DNA of 64,000 bases from Chlamydomonas reinhardtii. Its lineage: Eukaryota; Chlorophyta; Chlorophyceae; Chlamydomonadales; Chlamydomonadaceae. The stretch spans positions 3,866,929-3,930,928 of the forward strand of contig NC_057013.1 of NCBI RefSeq assembly GCF_000002595.2. The letters are read 5' to 3'. Shown here piece by piece: positions 1-11,400 of the stretch. The notes under the pieces are model-generated. The model had not been told where the DNA came from, searched no databases, and worked only from the letters and a program-made list of their open reading frames with translations. Both the position numbers and the translations under genes were made by a program. Position 1 is the first letter of the stretch. Every line of letters starts with the position of its first letter.

Positions 1-550
1 GTGACAATTTGAGGGAACACATTTTCGCTCCGCTTTGCTTCGCTGCGGTCCCCGCGCAAGCTCGGAACCGCCGAATCGACCATTTGCGTCTGCAAGTAAA
101 CATGTGAATCGCGCATTTGCCAGCAGAAGCTCGTTCGTGACCGCCCTTAATGCAAGTTGTCCTTCACAGCCTCACGGAAGCTGCAGGCTTGGCAGATGCG
201 TGAGATATCGCAATCAGCGGCTCGCAACAGTTCGACAACGTCCACAGAGCGCGTCTGAGCCCCACCAGACTTTGCACCGCGCAACACTCGCCCGGCCAGC
301 CCGCACAGCCGCACCACGCTAACGTATTCCAACATCCAGCCCATGCTTGTAGCGGAAGACGCAACCAAGCGTGGCTTGGCAAGGTAGTGCGGTGCACCGA
401 TGGCGCGCCGTACCTCGCAATTTGGGCATTAAAGCCCCGCGTTCGGGCGTGCGTCTGCCTGTTTCCCTCAATACACATTTCCAGCTAGCCATCCATTGCG
501 GGCTTGTTCAACTTATTACCTGCTCACTTTAACGTGAAAGCAAAAAACGA
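1..550. other. non-coding left edge
   Basis: No coding exon with a credible splice site or start was found. The short open frames here have no recognisable protein features. The stretch probably holds intergenic DNA and the promoter and 5' leader of the gene starting at 551. Confidence 0.5.
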
Positions 551-1616
551 ATGATTCACGCGACTGTGCCTCCGCACCGCTTCGTCAATGCCGCTGATGG
601 CTCGGGCTCTCGCTCTTCGAGGCGCCCTCACAAGATGTGGCTAGCCTGGCTGGCTAGGGCTGCGCGCGGAGTCAAGGGCGTGTGGAAGCATTTCGCTCGG
701 CACTACTCGCTCGCGAGCACTGGCATTGCGACCCCGTCGGGTGAGTGGCAGCATCTGCATTATTGGCGAGGCTTTGCGGGCATTGCGGGTGGCTATGGTG
801 CTCACGTAAACGAAATAATGGGCCAGTCGCTGAAACTCCACTTCGTCCTCCTTTGCAGACTGCGCTGCGTCGCCGGCAACACTATCGCGGAGCACTTCCG
901 ACAACAGTCTCCGCTCGGCAGATAGCTTTGACCGGATCCGTGAGGTCAAAGTCGCCTTCGAGCCTGCGGTTGTGTGCGTCAGCAGCGACCCCAACAGCTG
1001 CTCCTCCAAATCCGCACTCGCGCCTCCGCCGGCGCCTAAGCAGCAGAAGCCCGCCAAGCCCGCGCGCATCCTGCTCCCAGTCGCGTCCGTTGCCGCCGCG
1101 CTGCACGGTGCTGCGCCGGCGGCTAGCGGCTGTGACGCTGCTGGCGGTGACGTGATCCCGGCAGAGGCCTGCGTGGCTTACTCGGTGCTGTCTTCGCCCC
1201 GGCCAATGGCCCTCGGCGGCAACCTGCTGAGCGGTCCGCGCCAGCTGCAGGCCTCCTTCTTGAAGCTGCAGCAGGCGGCCAGTGACGCCGCCACCTCCGT
1301 GGCAGCCAAGCCCGTTAGCATTGCCGCCGCCGCTGCCGCTGCGGCAGCGCCGGCGTCGGTGCAGCAGCAGGAGGTGCCCACCCCGGTCATGTCGGCTGAG
1401 GAGCACGCTGCGGCGCAGGCGGCTCAGGCGCGCCAGTTTGCGGAGTGGCGCCGGGCCGACATGGAGCAGACGGCGGCGCAGGACGCCACACGCACCGTCT
1501 TCCCGACGCTGCACACTGTGTTAAGCTATCAATGGTCCAAGGTGCCTTCCGTCTACACGGAGGTGTCGGTGGCGCCGGGCTTTGTGATACAGCCCAAGGC
1601 GGCAAGCGCCTTATAA
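551..1616 (+). CDS. two-exon hypothetical protein, 315 aa
   Basis: I do not recognise the family. Exons are 551-740 and 859-1616. The donor after 740 is GGTGAGT-like and the acceptor ends TTTGCAG at 858; the phase-1 join makes one frame to a TAA stop. The N-terminus is basic, with a Trp/Arg-rich stretch (MWLAWLARAARGVKGVWKHF). The middle has a short charged segment (SFDRIREVKVAFEP) followed by a Pro/Lys-rich linker, then an Ala-rich stretch. The C-terminal 50 residues are more ordinary (FAEWRRADMEQ, then VLSYQWSKVPSVYTEVSVAP). No membrane helix or catalytic motif is obvious. An upstream exon before 551 cannot be excluded. The gene is supported by splice phase and codon composition only, not by similarity. 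Confidence 0.55.
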
Positions 1617-2319
1617 TGCGCCGCTATGCAGCTGCCGGGCAGGACGGATCAGCGGACCACGCGCGCGGCGGCTGGCAGCAGCTTGACCGGCGGGCGCGCG
1701 GCCTTGCGCCTGACGAGCGCGCACTACACTGACCGCAAACGACAAAGGGTACTATGGAGTTAAGGCCGCAACAAGCAGCGGCAAGAGGGGTGGCGTGCCA
1801 CTTGGTATAAGTATGCAGGTATAAGCAAAGGCACTACTTGTGCCTATTCGCAGCAAGATAATGAGGCCGCACGGCTAATTGGCCACGCCTTCAGATGAGG
1901 TGACAGCCATCCCATTGAATGGATGGTCCTAACGGAACACCAGCCGCCGTGACAAGCGTAGGAGTGAGCTCGCAGGCTCGCAGCATGACGTCCCGGAACT
2001 TTCGCAGGGTGCTTGACACTACTGGGTGCGATACTGCACCAGCAGTGCACCTAGTGCACTAAGTGCACTAACAAGCCCTATCTGCGGCGTTGATTCACGC
2101 CGCACACATACATGCTCAGAATGAAGTGATTACTGCGCGCCGCAAATGTGCGCTGCCGGATGTCGATGTGGGGCGTGCCTCCCAGCCCCCTAGAGTGAAC
2201 TATGAGTGATTCGCAGCTCGGGCCCAAGCAGGGGTTTTGTATGATACCTAGAGATTTGTGGCCGGATGGAGTGGTTGAACGCGTACGTAAATGCGGGCAC
2301 AGCAAGGACTAGTGTATGG

Positions 2320-2441
2320 ATTGATTTAAGCTCCCCGTAGAAGGCGCAAGCCTATGGAGAGCCGTAGAGTAGGTTTCGCAAGCAATAGATTGATTTGAGC
2401 TCCCCGTAGAAGGCGCAGGCCTATGGAGAGCCGTAGAGTAG
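2320..2441. repeat. tandem duplication, 69-bp period
   Basis: A 53-bp segment at 2320-2372 is repeated at 2389-2441 with two mismatches. The core is 'CTCCCCGTAGAAGGCGCA' followed by a segment ending 'GAGAGCCGTAGAGTAG'. Only two units are present, and nothing coding is linked to it. Confidence 0.85.
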
Positions 2442-3198
2442 CGCACCGCCCGGGTGCTGGCCAGCAGATTGGCGGCTTCAGCTGGGGCGGGGCTTAGGGC
2501 CTCTCTGTGATACTTTTGGTTCAGGACTGTTGTATGCAAGTCCCACACAAGAAGCTCTTGGTGGCTGCGCCTCCGAAGGTGAGGGGCGGTGCTTTTGTGG
2601 CCGGTCGGAAAGCATCTGACGTAGATGGATACCATAGTGTTTCCCCAAAGGGTTGGACGAGGTCCCATCCAGTTGACTATGTTGTGGCACCGAACAGCGG
2701 ATGGCCCGACTGATGGTGCATGCGTATTAGATGGTGAACTACGCGTGGTGACAGTGCCGCAGTGGCCTTGGCAATGGCCAGGATACCCGCAGACTGTAAA
2801 GGATGGAGTTGGAAGCGTGTACACGCACGTCAGTGCCCCAGTCTGTCCATCTCGCGCACTTGGTCCCCACCAGATCTACCCCCGCGTGACACCCAGCTTG
2901 CCCGCCATCCTGGGTTGTGGAGCGACATGACGGAATACGTAGCCAGTGTGTGTAATCTTGCGGGATGTTGAGCACTTGAGCGCTGTCCAGCCAAGGTCCA
3001 ATGGGGGGATGAGGCCGCGGCTATGTGGGCTCGACGCACGTGGTAGTCCCCAGGGGCCAAGGGTCACGCCAGGGGTTGGCAAGGCCGCCAAGGACAACGC
3101 GTACAGCGTACCGTCTGGTCACGGGCTCACGGCCCGCAGATTCATAGTTGAACCAGCAAGTGTGCTCAGTGCTCGTATCTTACGAAGGCAGGGGCGGC

Positions 3199-3534
3199 GT
3201 CAGTGGCCGATTTCCTTAAAATGGCTTCGTTTACTTGACGAAACAGGCTGCCGCCGCTTCGTTCACCCCCAAAATTTTTCCGGGGGCTCCGCCCCGGACC
3301 CGCACGATGTCGACACCGACACGACACGCCCACTCCTCCCCTGCTTCCCGCCGACCCAACCTCACTCTCCCGCCAGGGGAACCCCTGTCTCCCGCCGTCA
3401 ACACCCATAGATACAGCCCTTTGAGCCTTCTTACCATATGCCACGCAGGTTTCGGCCGTGGAGTAGCCGCTGGAACCCCCTGTCCTTGGCCAAAAGTGGC
3501 CGAAATCCTAAAAATGTCTTCGTCTATCAGGGGG
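3199..3534. repeat. repeated GTGGCCGA...CTTCGT motif pair
   Basis: Two related segments of about 36 bp (3199-3236 and 3497-3534) share 'GTGGCCGA', an A/T-rich centre and 'TCTTCGT' or 'GCTTCGT'. A looser third relative lies near 4415-4460. They suggest the ends or internal modules of a decayed repeat. No element boundaries or target-site duplications could be assigned. Confidence 0.4.
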
Positions 3535-4215
3535 GGGGTACGAACTAAACCTCCAGACCCCATGTCCCAAAACCTCCCGACCCCCCCTCCGGACCGACCG
3601 ACCGACCCCCACCACCGTGCAACCCCTCAAAACCCCCTCAAAACCCTTTGGTTTTTAGCCAGGTCGGTGTCAATCGACTGCTCTCGGCGAGCTCTACAAT
3701 TGTATACCTCCGGTTCAGCTGGAGGCACAACTTGACTGGCAGCCATGCCACACATGTCCATGTGTCCATGGCCGACCACCGACCCTTCTGTCAGACTACC
3801 GGGGCGTGCGCTTAAGCTTACAATTGCGCTGCACATATGATGTTTGGGATTGTGTGCCGGAAGAGATTGGTCGACTTTCTCCCGGGATCATGTGAGGAAT
3901 CCCGGGATTCATGTCACGCTCGATGGCCGGCGGCAGCCTTGTCGCCATGACCCACACGAAGCCTTGGCCGTTACACGTTAGCATCAGATCGCATAGTCTC
4001 CATTACACCAGTGAGAGACGCTCGAGTGGGGCTCTACGCTACTACAATGCCGATGTGGACGGACATGCGGCCGCTTTCCAGAGGCCAAACGTTCTGCAAA
4101 TGCTTTAGTATGTGCACGCTAATGTGTGCTAGTACTTGTGCTAATGGGCGGAGCGTTTAGAGGGGCGTTTAGGGCGCAGAGACGAAATCTGGCAGTCCCA
4201 CCCACATCCGCGTGA

Positions 4216-4340
4216 CGAAACCTTGGGGACCCCCAACCCCGACGACCGACCCTGAACTTTGAGGGCCCATAACTTTGCAATTACTACCCTGATTGAAACT
4301 CTGAAAGTGGATTTGGAGTCCTCTCGTCAAGCTCCTTCGT
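4216..4340 (+). repeat. diverged interspersed repeat, copy A
   Basis: This segment and the reverse complement of about 51100-51245 share, in the same order: a C-rich 'GACCGAC' block, 'GAGGG(C/G)CCATAACT', 'GAAAGTGGAT', and a 3' part ending '(A/G)AGCTC'. The similarity is patchy but collinear, as between old copies of one dispersed family. The family is not identified. Confidence 0.4.
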
Positions 4341-5423
4341 TTTAGAACATGGGGCCTTTCCCAGTCGAAACTACCCCCCCCCTGCGTCTATTTGCCGAAA
4401 GACCCCCCAAGATCCCGTGCGTTTTGGCCGAAATTCCAAGTCAAGGTCAAAAAAATTTCGTCCGCCAGAGGCCTTTTTGGGCAAATTTCGTTCCGAACGA
4501 AGGAAGATACGAGCGCTGAGTGTGCTGACAGCTGACTGTATGCACGTGGTTGTCCCCAAGGGCCCGTGGGCGCGCCAGGGATCCAAGGTTGGGTAACGGC
4601 GGGCTTACAACTGCGAATACCTTTAACACGATGAGTACCATAATGAGTATCGCAAGGCTACACTCGATCTTGGACACCTGCTGGGCCGACACTCCATGAC
4701 TGCGCAAAGTATATAATGGCAGCTTTAGGCTGGCTAGCACGATAATGCATGGCGCCTCTTGTTCAGAGGCAGGCAGGTAAACACGTGAAAGCATCAAGAG
4801 GTACCGCGCTCGACTGCAGCGCGGCGGCAGGAGGGGGCATAAACGCACTGCACAAGTACGGTAATAATTTGCGTAATCACACCGCAGTGACACCGCAGCT
4901 CATCAGAATGTTTGATATGGTACTCACGCATGGGGGAAAACTCTTCACATTGGCGGCACGAGCTAATTCTCCTCGTGGGTGTCACACTTTATGCATGCAT
5001 TGCTTGGGCAAAAAGTGGGGCCGCTTGGACCTCAAGCGATGAAGCACCATCCGTCGGTACGCAAGGCTTAACCTCCGTCCGACAACCCGCGTATCTGTCG
5101 ACACAGGTGGGCACGCATGGACCACACTAACCCAAACGAGCATGCGTACTGCGGCCGACTAGCTAAAGCTATGTGTAACTTGAAACGAATTGACACGGGC
5201 TCAGACAACAGCAGGGTGTAGATTACCACACATGAGATGGATCCTTTCAAGCTGCACAACGCGACTGGAGTACACACAACCTTGACCCTTGACCGTTCGA
5301 CACCACACGCGGCGTGCCTTGCAAGAACAGGTCATTCAAACCCAAGTGGAATGCCGAAAACGGGACCTACGTGAGCCACCCAAGCGAACCTACGAAAGCT
5401 ACCCCAGAGGCGCTGATCGCGCC

Positions 5424-8400
5424 TCACATCAGCGGCGCCAGGCGTGAGCTGTGCCGGCGCAGCAGCTGCTCCAGCTCCTCCAGTGCCGCCAGCGGCAGCA
5501 GCCTGGGCCTCTCCACCTGCACAAGCTCCACCAGGTCCGGCACGCCCTTGAGCAGCGCACGGCCCTGGCTGCTGCCCACCAACTCGCGAATCACACTTGC
5601 CGCGTGGGCCGCCTGTGCGCTGCACGCCGCCGCCATAGTGCTCGCCATGCAGCCCGTGACCCCGACACGGCGGCAGCTGCCGCCGTCGGCAACAGCGGTG
5701 GTGGCACCACCGCATGGCGGCGCGGCTGCCGCAGCGGCAGCGTTGCGCCCAACAAGGACAGCTAAGCCGGGGCACTGTTGCTCGCTGACGTGTCTTGTCG
5801 CTGGGCTGGAAGGCTTGGAACGTGGCAACTCCGGCATCCTGCCGCTGTGCTCGGGAGAGGGGTCACAGACACTGGTGTTGTCGGTTTGGTCGTGGCTGTT
5901 GCTGGTGCTGCCGCCACTTCCAATGACCGGTTGCTGCGGGTGTTGCTCTTGATGTTGCTGCTGCAGCTGCTGCAGCTGTTTGCCGGCATGGCCGCCCTCG
6001 TGGCCACCGCTTGCATCACGAGCACTGGTTGGGCCGCCACCACCACCGGCAGTGCGGGAACGTGCAACGGCAGAGCTGTTGGAGCTCACGGTGTTGGCGA
6101 CGGCGAGGGCCCGCTTCCACAGCCCGCTGCTAATCAGGACCTGTTGACAATACGAGGCCAGTGTAAGCAAACTTGCTAACAGCACCTGCCCAGTTTGCAC
6201 GCAACCTGCGCCGGCCTTGCGCATACACGCCCTTGCGCGCCCCCCTGCTTACCGTGCCCGCGGCGGCCTTGCTCGCAATGCGGCTGGCGCGGTTGAGGGT
6301 GCGGCCCGTGTAGTCCAGGCGGCCGGTGCGGGGCACCAAGCGCGCAGTGGCGGGCCCCGTCTCCAGTCCCACACGCAGCCGCAGGCCGCGCAGCACCACA
6401 CTGCCATCTCGCCACACCTCCTCGCCTGAGGCCGGGCCGTCACAGGTGCAGAAACAACGCTCTCAGCATCACCAGCCTCAAACGGCAACCTGCTGCCCAA
6501 TGACATGGTTACGTTGCCCTCTGCAAACACAGCATCAAACATCAGTTCGCGCCGGCTGAGGCTCACCGTAGTCATGTTCCAGCAGCGCCGCCGGCCAGGG
6601 CAGCTCCAGCGCCGCCTCCTGCAGCTCCACCGCCCACGCCACGGCTTCCGCGCCACTCCCGGGGAACACCACCAGGCTCATGCCCTCCGCCGCCTGCGCC
6701 ACCACGTAGCCGCCCGCCGCCGCCACGGTGCGGTTGATGGTGGCGTGCAGCAGCGCCATCGCCTCCACCAGCACTGCCGCGTCCCACTGCCTCAATGCCT
6801 TGACGCCCGACACGTAGATGAAGGCGGCGGTGATGTCACCCAGTGGTGCCGCCAGAGAGGACAGCGGCTCCAGGTAGTAGCCGGGCCTGCGCGGGAATCC
6901 AAACAAGCAGCAAGCGGTGTTAACAGGGTCATGTGATACTGTACTCAATGGTACGTTAGTGGTTGCGGCGTATGGCGCACGGAAGTTACCCAGGCGGAAG
7001 CAAGAAAGCGCTCCTGCCTAGGCGCGAAGCACGCACACACCTGAAGGGCGACACAAGGCCGTGGCGTGGTAGCAGTCGGGCATCCGTCACACACAAGAGC
7101 TCCTGGGACTGCTGCGGCGCCGCGCCGGCGGCCACACCCGCGCATTCAGGGGTGGCACCCGAGGGCGACGCAGGGCCGTCATACGCGGCGCCTGCCGCGC
7201 CCGCAGCGGCTCCTTTGGGTGTGGCCGCGGTCGTGTTCTGCGGCACGAAGCGGCAGCTGGCCGCACGCGGCCGCACCGAGGCATCCCCAGCGCCGATGGG
7301 TGGTGCGGCTGCCGCGGGTGAGCCCAGTGGCGAGCCCACATGCAACACCTGGATCTGCGGTGCGTGGGTGCAATTAGACACATTTAGACACGCACGACGA
7401 GGGCGGCAGAGGCAAGGGCAGAGGTCAGCTTCCAGCAGGCGGCACGTCGGTTTACTCCTGAGCGTAAGCAAAGCAGCATTACATTAATCAATACACAAGC
7501 TGCTCAGCTGCTACAGTAGCCACCAGATCGGCGCACGCACCAGCGGCAGCTTGTGCCGGCCCAAGCGGTACGCGGCGTGCGTCGCCTCCGTTAGCAGCGT
7601 GACGCCGCCGCCCGCCATGTCGCACACGGCCTTGGCACGGGCGAGCACCGCGCCGCGGTACTCGCAGCAGCCGCGCGCCGTCTCCACCACCTCCGAGGGC
7701 GCCACTCCCGAGTGCATGCCGATGCGCACCCGCATGCCCCGCAGCGCCAGGATGGGCGAGACCGCCACGCCGTCCTCGATCAATGAGTTGGCCGAGTTGG
7801 AGAGCACTTGGAGCGGGGCGTGCGGGTCGCAGGGCTCCTCGGGGGCCTGAGGATTCAGGACGGGGAAAGGAGGACAGCACGAGCTGCTACATGGAACAAA
7901 GCAACTGAGCACGATGCGTATGCGCAACAGCCCCTGAACCCCAGGACAACAAGAAAGCGGACGGCAGAGGCTGCCAAGCAGGAGTAGGATGCCGCCTTGC
8001 TGCCGCGCACGCAACTTCCTCTCCAACAGTCACCCCCCCGCCCTGCCGCCTCACCTGCACCGCGCTCCAGAGCTGCTGGAAGGTGGCCATTAGGTTGGCC
8101 GCGGGTATGCGGCCCATGCTGGCCGCCGTCAGCAGCTTGTTCAGCAGAAGCTCCAGCTGGCCGCGGGGTTCGCTGTCGCGGCCGACGCCCTCGCCCGCGG
8201 CACCGCTGGTGCTTGAGTCGCCGCGCAGCCGCGTGAGAAAGCGGCTGGTCTGGTGCGCCAGCGTGTTGCTGGTGTGCGTGTGGTGCTGCTGTCCGGTGTG
8301 GTGGTGATGATGGTGGCCGGTGGCGTACCCCTGGCCGTTGTAGGCGCTGGTGCGCAGCGGCCCGCTCACGGGCAGGTCGTCCTGCAATGCAGATGCAACT

Positions 8401-11400
8401 GTAAGTAACTTGCAGGAATGGGGCTCAGGGGTGGCACCGGTCTTGCTGTCGCTGCCAGGTTGCTGTTTTGCCTCTGCCGGCCTCAGAGGGGAGCCCCCAA
8501 CCCCAGCTGGCCTCGCTCCCAGAGGCAGCTGCAGCCGCTGCAGACAGTGCGCACGCATCCCCAGCCTGCAACCTCAGGCAGCCCGCTTCACTTACCCCTG
8601 CACGGAATGCGCCCGACAGTCGCTCATTGTCGGGTCCGCCGCCACCGAAGCCGCCCGCGTGTGCGCTCATAAAGGGAAGTCGCCGGAAGCCGCCCACACG
8701 CCCCAGCCCCGCATTGTTGCCGCCTGCCCCAAACACAGCCGTAGCCAGCGCCAGTCTCATGGACTCATCCCCCGCGCCGCCTGCAGCACTACTGCCGCAG
8801 CCCACAGTGCGTGTGGCAGTAGCACCGGCGTCACCGTGAAGACCGAACCCGGCGGCCCCCGCCACGGTGAAAGGGGAGGAGCCGTCTTCGAGCAGCGCCG
8901 CACCGGACGCCGAGTGGAGCTGTTGCAGGTGCTGGCCCGACCGCCAGCGCGGCAGGTGGCCGCGGCTGCCCATGCGGATGTTAGTCCCCTCCGCGCCCGC
9001 CTCCACCCCGACATACTCGGCACATTGCGGCGCCGAGTGCAGGGCGGGCGGCGCGACGTCCGGCGCTGCCCCCACCTGCTGCGGCGACACTGGCGAGCCG
9101 CGGCGCACCTCCGAGCCCACCGCCTGCTCCACCGCACCTGGCTGCGCCGGCTGCGCCGGCTGCGCCTGCTGCGGCGCGCAGGGCGACGGCTCGCTCAGCG
9201 CCTGCGCCACAACCGCCTGGTTGACGTGGCCGCACGCCGACAGCACCCCGGAGTCAACACGTGTGTGCGCCTGGCCCGACCCGGCGGCAATAGCTGCGGC
9301 GTCGGCATCAGCGGTATGCTCGGCGGCCTCAGCAACCGGGCCGGCGGGGCCGAGCAGCTGTGGTGCGCCACGAACCTCCTGACTTGCGGCGGACGCCAAT
9401 GGCCGGCTCGAGCTGTTGCTTCCAAATGAGCTAGGGCCCCTGCTGTTGCCACTGTCGGCAGCGTCAGCGGCGGACGCACCTGCACGCTGGGTGCCGCCCG
9501 TGGCCTGCCGCAAGCCGCGCGTGACGGCGCCCCACCACAGCCCACTACTGGCGCCGAGCGACTGCTGCGGCCCCTGACGATTATCGGCGCCAGCCGTGGA
9601 AGCAGCGGCCGGCATGACAGGCGACGCAGCTTGCTCCTGCTGCTGTTGCTGCTCTCCCACGGCCTCCGTAGCGGCGTAGCTAGTCTGTGCCTGCTGCCTC
9701 TGCTGTAGCTGGTTCTGGCTGGTGTGGGGCGAGGGGAGGGAGCGCGCGTCCCTGCCCCGTACGCCGGCTGGCAAGGGGCTGTCAAAGGAGCGGCGCCAGT
9801 TGCTTTCGGTGGAGCCGTTCAGGAAGCTGCTGGCGGGCAGCAACGCGCTCGCGCCGCCAGCACCAGCCATCGCGGCCATGGGTGTGGCGGGGAAGGACCC
9901 GGGCCCGGCCACGTAGCCAGACAGGGAAGGGTAGCCGGCTAGCGTGTTGTGCTGCTGTTGCTGCGGCTCCTGCTCCGGCTGCCACTGCTGCGGCTGTGGC
10001 TGCTGCTGCGGCGGCTTGTCACCCAGCATGATGTCCACGCCAGCCGCGGCGCGGGCGCATGGCGTGCCGCGGGCCGCCGCGGCCGCCGTCATGCCGCCGC
10101 CAGACTTCCTGAAGCCACCGGCCTCGTTGCCCGCCTTGCTCGCGCGCGCGGCCATCAGCAGCTCGGATAACTGCGGGCGCCAAGAATCGATCAACAACCC
10201 AAAACAACACGTGTAAGTGCGTTCCGTTCAAGAGCACCCCAGTCGAAAGCATACGCAAAATGTTGCCTCCTCAGCAATCATGACTCAAGGCTGCAGTGCA
10301 CTGCAGGCGATGGTGTACCACCGTGCCGCCGTGCCAGGGCTTCGCTTATGCCGCACCTGCGGGTTTGGCGCCGCCCACACCTCGCTGCCGTCTGCGGTGC
10401 CGAGCAGCAGCGGCGGCCAGTCGGCGTCCAGCAGGCGGTGCTGCAGCTCCACACTGAAGGCCAGCGCGGCGGCGGCCGAGTGGAAGGCAATGATGAATGC
10501 GTCACCCTGGAGGTGAGGTGCAGCCGGGAGGGAGGGAGCATCAGGTGGCGGTGAGGGATAAGGCGCCTGTCAAAATGACCAGTGAAGGAAGGAAGTTACG
10601 CGTCCGATCAACGGGCTGGCTGGGCCAGTCACGCGATGATGTTGAAGCCAGGCAGGGTGCTGAACGCCGGGTTTGCCAGGAGCAGTAGCAGCAGCCCGCG
10701 CGTGTCTGCCTCCCCCGCACGATGTCGCCCACCTCTGTGCTGGCCTCGTAGCCGCCATGGGCCTCCAGCGCTCGCCGCACCTCCTCATGGTGGATAGACA
10801 GACACGTGTTCATCACCTCAGCAGGCAGCATCTCCCTGTGTGTGTGGAAGTGTACGCGAACACGTACATGTTCGAATTGCATGAGGGATGGGAGGAAGGC
10901 GCACGCGCGTACGGAAGCGCTTGCAGGTGCGTGGCAGATTGACGTGCAAGCGGCGTCCATAACTTCGGTAGGTACCGAGATCCACAATGCAGTTGGGTCC
11001 ATCAGGGCATGCTACGTTGCGCGCATGTCTCGTGCCCTGTGCCCGCGCCGCCTTGCATAATGTGCTCAGGCCCACACATCGCGCCAAGCGGTCCTCACCA
11101 TAGCAGGGTGGAGTTCTGGAGGAAGACGTGTAGGGGAGCGGTGGATGCGTGGCAGCAGAGTGAAGGAGAGTAAGTAGAGCGGCAACGTGGACGGTCAGCG
11201 CAACAACGACCACCGCACTTCACTAAACGACAGAGTCATGCCGCATGTTCAGGCAAAGCGTTCTGGCAGGCGGCTTGGCTTGCCTGGATGTCGGTGGTGA
11301 CGAGGGTGACATCGGGGCCGTGACGCGGCGGCAGCACCTTGCCACTCAGCAGCCCAAGGTGCCGCCGGTGCCGATGAAGCACCAGCGCCACCGCCGCCGC

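Larger units (their letters stand above)
1617..5423. other. gene-poor, repeat-bearing intergenic region
   Basis: Base composition is more AT-rich than in neighbouring genes. No frame longer than about 170 codons and no connected exons were seen. It contains the 69-bp tandem duplication near 2320, repeated 'GTGGCCGA...CTTCGT' motifs near 3200, 3497 and 4415, a GACC-rich block near 3590, and a diverged repeat near 4216 that has a relative near 51.2 kb. It looks like decayed interspersed repeats; the family cannot be named. Confidence 0.45.

Noticed and set aside
1617-5423. Coding potential in the repeat-bearing region
   Set aside because: Only short frames, no linked splice sites, and no protein motifs on either strand.
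8350-9429. 359-codon plus-strand open frame
   Set aside because: Antisense shadow of the low-complexity cyclase exon 8596-10170; it has no family features.
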